Below, in pieces: positions 60,299 to 64,000 of a stretch of 64,000 nt of DNA. The notes under the pieces are model-generated. The model made no database searches and had not been told where the DNA came from. It saw nothing but the letters and a program-made list of their open reading frames with translations. The DNA lies in NCBI GenBank assembly GCA_012517355.1, contig JAAYVD010000117.1, positions 91,717 through 155,716 of the forward strand, read 5' to 3'. Position 1 is the stretch's first letter; every line of letters starts with the position of its first letter. The DNA is from Candidatus Rifleibacteriota bacterium (lineage in GTDB: Bacteria > Muiribacteriota > Ozemobacteria > Ozemobacterales > Ozemobacteraceae). A program made the translations under genes and the position numbers.

Positions 60299-62455
60299 TC
60301 AGAGATCGGCGACCGGAATGGAAAGCTTGTACGAGAACGGGGCCTTGTTGGAGCTGCCGTAGATCCAGATGTAGGCCTCGGCCGTCGGCTGGGCGAACAG
60401 GTGGTCGAAGGCTTCGCCGCCGGAGCCCAGGGTCATCTGCTTCTTGTCCTTGCCGTCGAAGACCACGACGTTCACCGATTCCCGGTTCACGTCCTTGGAC
60501 AGGTCGAGGGAGAAGGACAGCTGGGTGTTCTTGCTGATCGCGGTGGCGGTGGGGAAGGGCTCCTGGATGAAGTCGAAGGACTGGGCCGCCTTGGTGACGG
60601 GGTTGCGGACCGACAGGCTGATCAGGTAGGCCCGGTCCTGGGTGGTGCTTTCGTCCTGGGTGGTTCCGAACTGGGCGGTCGTGGTGTTGGCGGCCGCCAT
60701 CCGGGTGTTTCCGGAATCGTAGTAGCCGTCGCCAGCCGAGGAACCCCCGTGGCCGGTGGTATCACCGGCGGGGCCGGCCGAGGACTCCCAGCCGGAGGCG
60801 GACCCCTCCGCGCCGCTGCCGGGTTCGCCGCCGCTGGAAGAGGAGGAATCGCCTCCGCCGCCGGCCGCACCGGTCCGGTATTCGCTCCGGGAACCGCCGC
60901 CACGGCGCGAGGAACCGCCACCAGACACGGCCGCATCGGCTTCCTGTCCGGGGGCCCCCGGGGCCCCACCGTTCGCGGCGCCATAGCCGGAAGCGGCATC
61001 AGCGCCCGTGGGACCGCCGGCGCCACTGAGCCCGGCCAGCCGCTGGCCATCCAGGCCGGAGCTGCCGGCCGCGCCCGTCTCGCCGCCCGGGGCGCCGGCC
61101 CCGGCCACGAGATCCTGGGAAGGATCGGAATAGAGGTCGGAGAGATCGGTCTTGCCGGCGGTGCCGTACGAGTCGCCGGTAGCCGAGTCGCCGCCGCCGC
61201 CGCCGTAGGTGCGGGCCGAGGCGGAGTCACCGCCGCGGGCCCCGCCACCCTGGGAGCCGCCGGCGGTTCCGGCCGAACCGGTCAGGGTGCCGCCCTGGGC
61301 GGCGGCCGGGGAGGAATCGTCGTTGGAACTCCGGTTCTGGTTCGCTTCGATGGTGCGGTTCTTGAAGTCGAGAGGATGGACGGGGATGGTCACCCGGATG
61401 ATCTCGTCGTTCGATCCCGTGATGGGATGGCGATAGTTGACCCGGGCGGAATACCGCTGCAGGTCTGGGATGCGGAAGATGTGGCGGTAGTTGCCCATTT
61501 CGTCCTTGGGCACCTCGGTGTCACCTTCGTTGTCGGTGACGGTCAGGGTGAGGTCCTCTTCCCGGATCTTGCTCCTGTCAAAATCGAGGGTGATCTTGAC
61601 GCGGGTGTCTTCGGGGACCGGCTGGTTCTTGTCGACCAGCGGGGTCACCGGCAGGGTCTCCTTGGGGAAGACGTTTTTCGGATAGGCCTTCTCAACCTGG
61701 TCGACGGGGTCCTGGATGACCAGCTGGACTTCGGCCGGGGGCAGCTTGGGAGGGGCCACCTCCACGCCGGTGGGTGCGGGTGCGGGTGCAGGGGCGGTCG
61801 CCTTGGTGGTCGGTGCCGCCGGCTTGCCGGTCGGGGTGGAAGGGGTGGAAGTCTTCGCGGGGGCGCTCACCGCCTTGGTTCCGCTGGGGGTGGCTTTGGG
61901 TGAAGAGGGGGACGTGGAAGGCCCGGCCTTGGGGGAGGCAGGGGAAGAAGGCGCGCTTGAAGAGGACGGGTTGGATGGGGAGGAGGAGGAGGGTCCCGAG
62001 CTGGGGCCCGGCGTGGGGGCTGGGGAGGATTTGGCGTTGGTTCCGATCTCGCCCTTTTGCCAGTCTTCCTTCACTTCGGCCGGTTTGCCGTCGGGACCGA
62101 TGGTCCATTTCTTCTGCCAGGTCCAGACCCAGCCGCTGCCGCCGCCGGAGTTCTTGATCTTCTCGGAGGCGTTGTTCAGGAAGTCGTTGACGAAGCCCTT
62201 CTGCTTGTCGGTACCGGAGTTGGAGATGGTCTTGCCGTCGTCCTTGGACCCGCCGGAGGTGTTGATGACGGTTTCGATCTTGTCGGTGCCGCCGGAGCCG
62301 GACCCGCCGGAGGAGGGTTTGTCGAAGCCGCTGTTCGGGTTCTCCCAGGGGAGCGAGCCCGGGGCGGGTTGGGTCTCGGCCCAGCCCTGGCCGGCAGCCA
62401 GCAGCAGGAGAACAACGAGGACAGACACGACGGTCGGTCGATTGTGGGATGTCAT
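60299..62455 (-). CDS. Large secreted Ser/Gly/Pro-rich protein of unknown function
   Basis: This 718-residue protein has a Sec signal peptide (VVSVLVVLLLLAAGQGWA). The mature part alternates low-complexity and folded regions. Gly/Ser-rich sequence comes first (about 28-130, with VWTWQKKWTIGPDGKP), then a Ser/Pro/Ala/Thr stretch (about 145-225). A beta-rich domain follows near 230-365 (VRVKITLDFDRSKIREEDLTLTV-like strands). A 210-residue Gly/Ser/Ala-rich region (about 385-600) leads to a second beta domain at the C-terminus (620-718, with AYLISLSVRNPV and IPVADL). The two beta domains share the pattern of listing a strand pair and an F-D or L-D motif, and may be related. It is probably extracellular or cell-surface. 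It has a consensus promoter. Confidence 0.7.
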   Translation of the reverse strand: MTSHNRPTVVSVLVVLLLLAAGQGWAETQPAPGSLPWENPNSGFDKPSSGGSGSGGTDKIETVINTSGGSKDDGKTISNSGTDKQKGFVNDFLNNASEKIKNSGGGSGWVWTWQKKWTIGPDGKPAEVKEDWQKGEIGTNAKSSPAPTPGPSSGPSSSSPSNPSSSSAPSSPASPKAGPSTSPSSPKATPSGTKAVSAPAKTSTPSTPTGKPAAPTTKATAPAPAPAPTGVEVAPPKLPPAEVQLVIQDPVDQVEKAYPKNVFPKETLPVTPLVDKNQPVPEDTRVKITLDFDRSKIREEDLTLTVTDNEGDTEVPKDEMGNYRHIFRIPDLQRYSARVNYRHPITGSNDEIIRVTIPVHPLDFKNRTIEANQNRSSNDDSSPAAAQGGTLTGSAGTAGGSQGGGARGGDSASARTYGGGGGDSATGDSYGTAGKTDLSDLYSDPSQDLVAGAGAPGGETGAAGSSGLDGQRLAGLSGAGGPTGADAASGYGAANGGAPGAPGQEADAAVSGGGSSRRGGGSRSEYRTGAAGGGGDSSSSSGGEPGSGAEGSASGWESSAGPAGDTTGHGGSSAGDGYYDSGNTRMAAANTTTAQFGTTQDESTTQDRAYLISLSVRNPVTKAAQSFDFIQEPFPTATAISKNTQLSFSLDLSKDVNRESVNVVVFDGKDKKQMTLGSGGEAFDHLFAQPTAEAYIWIYGSSNKAPFSYKLSIPVADL

Positions 62456-62501
62456 AAGGTACCCTTCCCCCTTTTTGCGTTGGAGATCCCCATCATTTTA
62501 G

Positions 62502-62531
62502 AGTATAGCAACCGCTGAATTTCCTTGTCAA
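62502..62531 (-). promoter_or_regulatory. Consensus promoter of the secreted Ser/Gly-rich protein gene
   Basis: On the - strand a perfect TTGACA (62526-62531) and TATACT (62502-62507) with an 18-bp spacer lie 46 bp before the ATG. It is the strongest -35 box in the window, suggesting high expression. Confidence 0.75.
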
Positions 62532-62544
62532 AAGAGAAAGCCCA

Positions 62545-62572
62545 TTGTACTCTTCTTCCATCTGGATAGTAT
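62545..62572 (+). promoter_or_regulatory. Promoter of the zinc-ribbon protein gene
   Basis: TTGTAC (62545-62550), a 16-bp spacer and TAGTAT (62567-62572). The two divergent -35 boxes are 13 bp apart. Confidence 0.5.
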
Positions 62573-62619
62573 GGGGTTTTTCCCCTCAAGGTTCAAACTT
62601 CCGCCGAAGGGACGAAGAA

Positions 62620-63000
62620 ATGGCCAATCCGCCCGGACAAGCAGGGCCCAAGCTCATCTCCTGCCGGATCTGCGGCGTGATCATGGTGAAATTCTCCAAG
62701 GATGTCTGCCAGAAATGCTTCCAGCAGGAAGAGGAGATCTTCCAGCGGGCCAAGGATTTTCTGAAGGCCAACCCCGGGGTCTCCATCGCCGAGGTGGCCA
62801 AGGCGGTGCAGACGACCGCGGCCCAGATCGATTTCTTCATTGCCAGCGGCCGTTTCGAGCGGGTGGGCCTCCAGATCGCCCATACCTGCCAGACCTGCAA
62901 CAAGACGATCAAGACCGGGCTGATCTGCCCCGAATGCAGCAAGGACCTGAAGGAGAAGGTGACCCGTCTCCAACAGGACCTGAAAAAGGCCAAGGGGTGA
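62620..63000 (+). CDS. YvyF-like zinc-finger protein
   Basis: The product has 126 residues from the ATG at 62620. An N-terminal zinc knuckle (CRICGVIM, CQKCFQQE) is followed by a helical segment (EEEIFQRAKDFLKANPG) and a MerR/Fis-like helix-turn-helix portion (SIAEVAKAVQTTAAQIDFFIASGRFE). This order matches the YvyF-like 'flagellar operon protein' family. A second zinc ribbon (CQTCNKTI, CPECSKDL) and a basic coiled-coil tail complete it. The family is linked to flagellar gene clusters in Firmicutes, but no flagellar genes are here. It may be a small DNA-binding or scaffold protein. Confidence 0.7.
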   Translation: MANPPGQAGPKLISCRICGVIMVKFSKDVCQKCFQQEEEIFQRAKDFLKANPGVSIAEVAKAVQTTAAQIDFFIASGRFERVGLQIAHTCQTCNKTIKTGLICPECSKDLKEKVTRLQQDLKKAKG

Positions 63001-63061
63001 GAGTGGCCGAAGCGGTTCCCGGTCCGGTGCCCGTCACGCGGATGGCTCCCCGACAGAATGC

Positions 63062-63090
63062 TTGTCATGGCCAAACCCGTGTGCTAGACT
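63062..63090 (+). promoter_or_regulatory. Promoter of the coiled-coil gene
   Basis: TTGTCA (63062-63067), a 17-bp spacer and TAGACT (63085-63090). The ATG at 63237 is about 140 nt downstream, giving a long leader in which I see no strong structure. Confidence 0.6.
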
Positions 63091-63236
63091 ATGGCGGCTT
63101 TTCTGCGCCTCGATCAGGCGAGGGTTTCCAGTTCCCCCACAGCGGGGAATCGTGGCTTTCGCCAACGATACCGCAGTCACGGAGATGTTCGGATGTCACG
63201 CTCGTTCACACCCCGAGGGGAAACTAGGGAGAAGGT

Positions 63237-64000
63237 ATGAGCCCAGGCGAGGAAAAAGGCGAAATCAGCAACGAGTTCTTCAAGCGACTCAACCAGCAGA
63301 TCGTCCAGAAGGACAACCTGATCAAGCTGCTGCAGCTTCAGATCAAGAACCTGAAGGCGCAGGTGGAAGAAGGCGGCGCAGCCGACGGGGCGAAGAAAGG
63401 CGACCTGCAGAAAGCCCTCGAGAGCAAGGAAGAGGAGATCGCGCGGCTTCAGGGCGACCTGGAAGACCAGAAAGCGAAACTCGCCGACCTCGAGCGGGAG
63501 AAGAACGAGCAGATCCAGTCCCTCAACCAGATGATCCAGGACCGGCAAGGGGCCGCCCAGGCCGGGGAAGCCTCCCGGATGGAGGAGCTGGAGTCCACGG
63601 TGGCCCGCCTCGAGCAGGAGCTCGAAGCCGAGAAGGCGGCCCGGGTCGATGCCCAGTCCGCCCTGGAATCCCTCCAGAAGGCCAAGGCCGGCGAGGGACA
63701 GGAGGCCGCGGAAGAAGCCAGGCGGCTGGAGGGTGAGCTCGCCAAGCGAAACGAAGACGCCTCCGCCCTGGAACAGCAGATCGCCGAGTTGCGGTCCCGG
63801 CTCGAGCAGGCCGACCAGGAATTGCAGGCGAAAGCCGGTTCCGGCGGCGGCGGCGATGCCGCCGAACTCGCCAACCGGGTGGCCGAGCTGGAGCAGGATG
63901 CGCAGAACCTGAAGAACCTGCTGGCCGAAAAGGACGAACAGCTGGCCAACGCCGGGATCAAAACCGCTCCGGACCCCGAGATCCTGGCGCAGCTCGAGGA
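63237..64000 (+). CDS. Coiled-coil protein, 3' partial
   Basis: From the ATG at 63237 (GAGAAGGT just before it) the frame stays open for 254 codons to the window end. It begins MSPGEEKGEISNEFFKRL and then becomes an almost unbroken heptad coiled coil rich in Glu, Lys, Leu, Gln and Ala (for example QIVQKDNLIKLLQLQIKNL and later ARLEQELEAEKAARVDAQ), with a short Gly break near residue 204. There is no signal peptide or enzyme motif. Such proteins act as cytoplasmic scaffolds, rods or partitioning factors. Without the C-terminus no family can be named. Confidence 0.8.
   Translation, partial: MSPGEEKGEISNEFFKRLNQQIVQKDNLIKLLQLQIKNLKAQVEEGGAADGAKKGDLQKALESKEEEIARLQGDLEDQKAKLADLEREKNEQIQSLNQMIQDRQGAAQAGEASRMEELESTVARLEQELEAEKAARVDAQSALESLQKAKAGEGQEAAEEARRLEGELAKRNEDASALEQQIAELRSRLEQADQELQAKAGSGGGGDAAELANRVAELEQDAQNLKNLLAEKDEQLANAGIKTAPDPEILAQLE

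Overview
This is 64 kb of high-G+C bacterial chromosome, densely coding, with conserved housekeeping genes throughout. There is no rRNA, tRNA, CRISPR array, phage or insertion sequence that I can recognise. Lipoprotein signals, a SurA-like chaperone, a LolA-like protein, an O-antigen-ligase-like membrane protein, a YejM-like sulfatase-fold protein and two sigma-54 activators suggest a diderm bacterium. Many genes are lineage-specific TPR, HEAT or low-complexity proteins, as in poorly cultured phyla. Candidatus Riflebacteria is one guess, held at low confidence and not shown by any marker here.

Layout. 1-2597 (+): two surface proteins with carboxypeptidase-regulatory-like domains. 2675-10120 (-): a nine-gene bacterial microcompartment (BMC) operon. 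In transcription order it encodes a chimeric flavoprotein-like/degenerate triosephosphate-isomerase protein, PduL, BMC-H, BMC-P, a CoA-acylating aldehyde dehydrogenase, PduS-like, PduT-like, RpiB-like and DeoB. About 10300-10491 (-): a structured transcript resembling 6S RNA, with its own promoter and terminator. 10918-21637: a small secreted protein, uvrB, a D-aminopeptidase, a sigma-54 activator, a zinc-ribbon TPR protein, a GNAT-like protein, a Gly-Gln-repeat secreted protein, an MscS channel with a cyclic-nucleotide domain, and a cysteine-cluster protein. 21878-28916: pyk, a REP/MITE-like inverted repeat, a TPR protein, pgeF, pdxJ and an FN3 lipoprotein. 28991-39640: a sulfatase-fold membrane protein, a HEAT-repeat membrane protein, rhomboid, a SurA-like chaperone, rny, ymdB and an atypical thioredoxin. 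39794-51289 (+): one eight-gene operon that ends in a two-component pair. 51315-57619 (-): ptsI, a DUF192 lipoprotein, an O-antigen-ligase/TPR protein and a sensor kinase. 57748-60187 (+): surE, a nitrilase-family gene and birA. 60299-64000: a Ser/Gly-rich secreted protein, a YvyF-like zinc protein and an open coiled-coil gene.

How the genes work together. The BMC operon fits a sugar-phosphate (nucleoside-sugar) utilising compartment. DeoB makes (deoxy)ribose-5-phosphate, and an aldolase (DeoC, not in the window) would release acetaldehyde plus glyceraldehyde-3-phosphate. The aldehyde dehydrogenase and PduL would then turn acetaldehyde into acetyl-phosphate, with PduS/PduT handling redox. SurE (nucleotidase) and PgeF (laccase-domain nucleoside phosphorylase family) elsewhere in the window could feed such a pathway. 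The TPI-derived domain in the first gene of the operon sits naturally beside a glyceraldehyde-3-phosphate-producing pathway, but it has lost its catalytic residues.

Regulation that can be read directly includes thirteen well-spaced sigma-70-like promoters and three genes (the first BMC gene, uvrB, rhomboid) whose -10 box lies exactly 7 nt before the ATG with no Shine-Dalgarno sequence. The latter pattern suggests leaderless mRNAs. Many genes are coupled by ATGA or TGATG overlaps.
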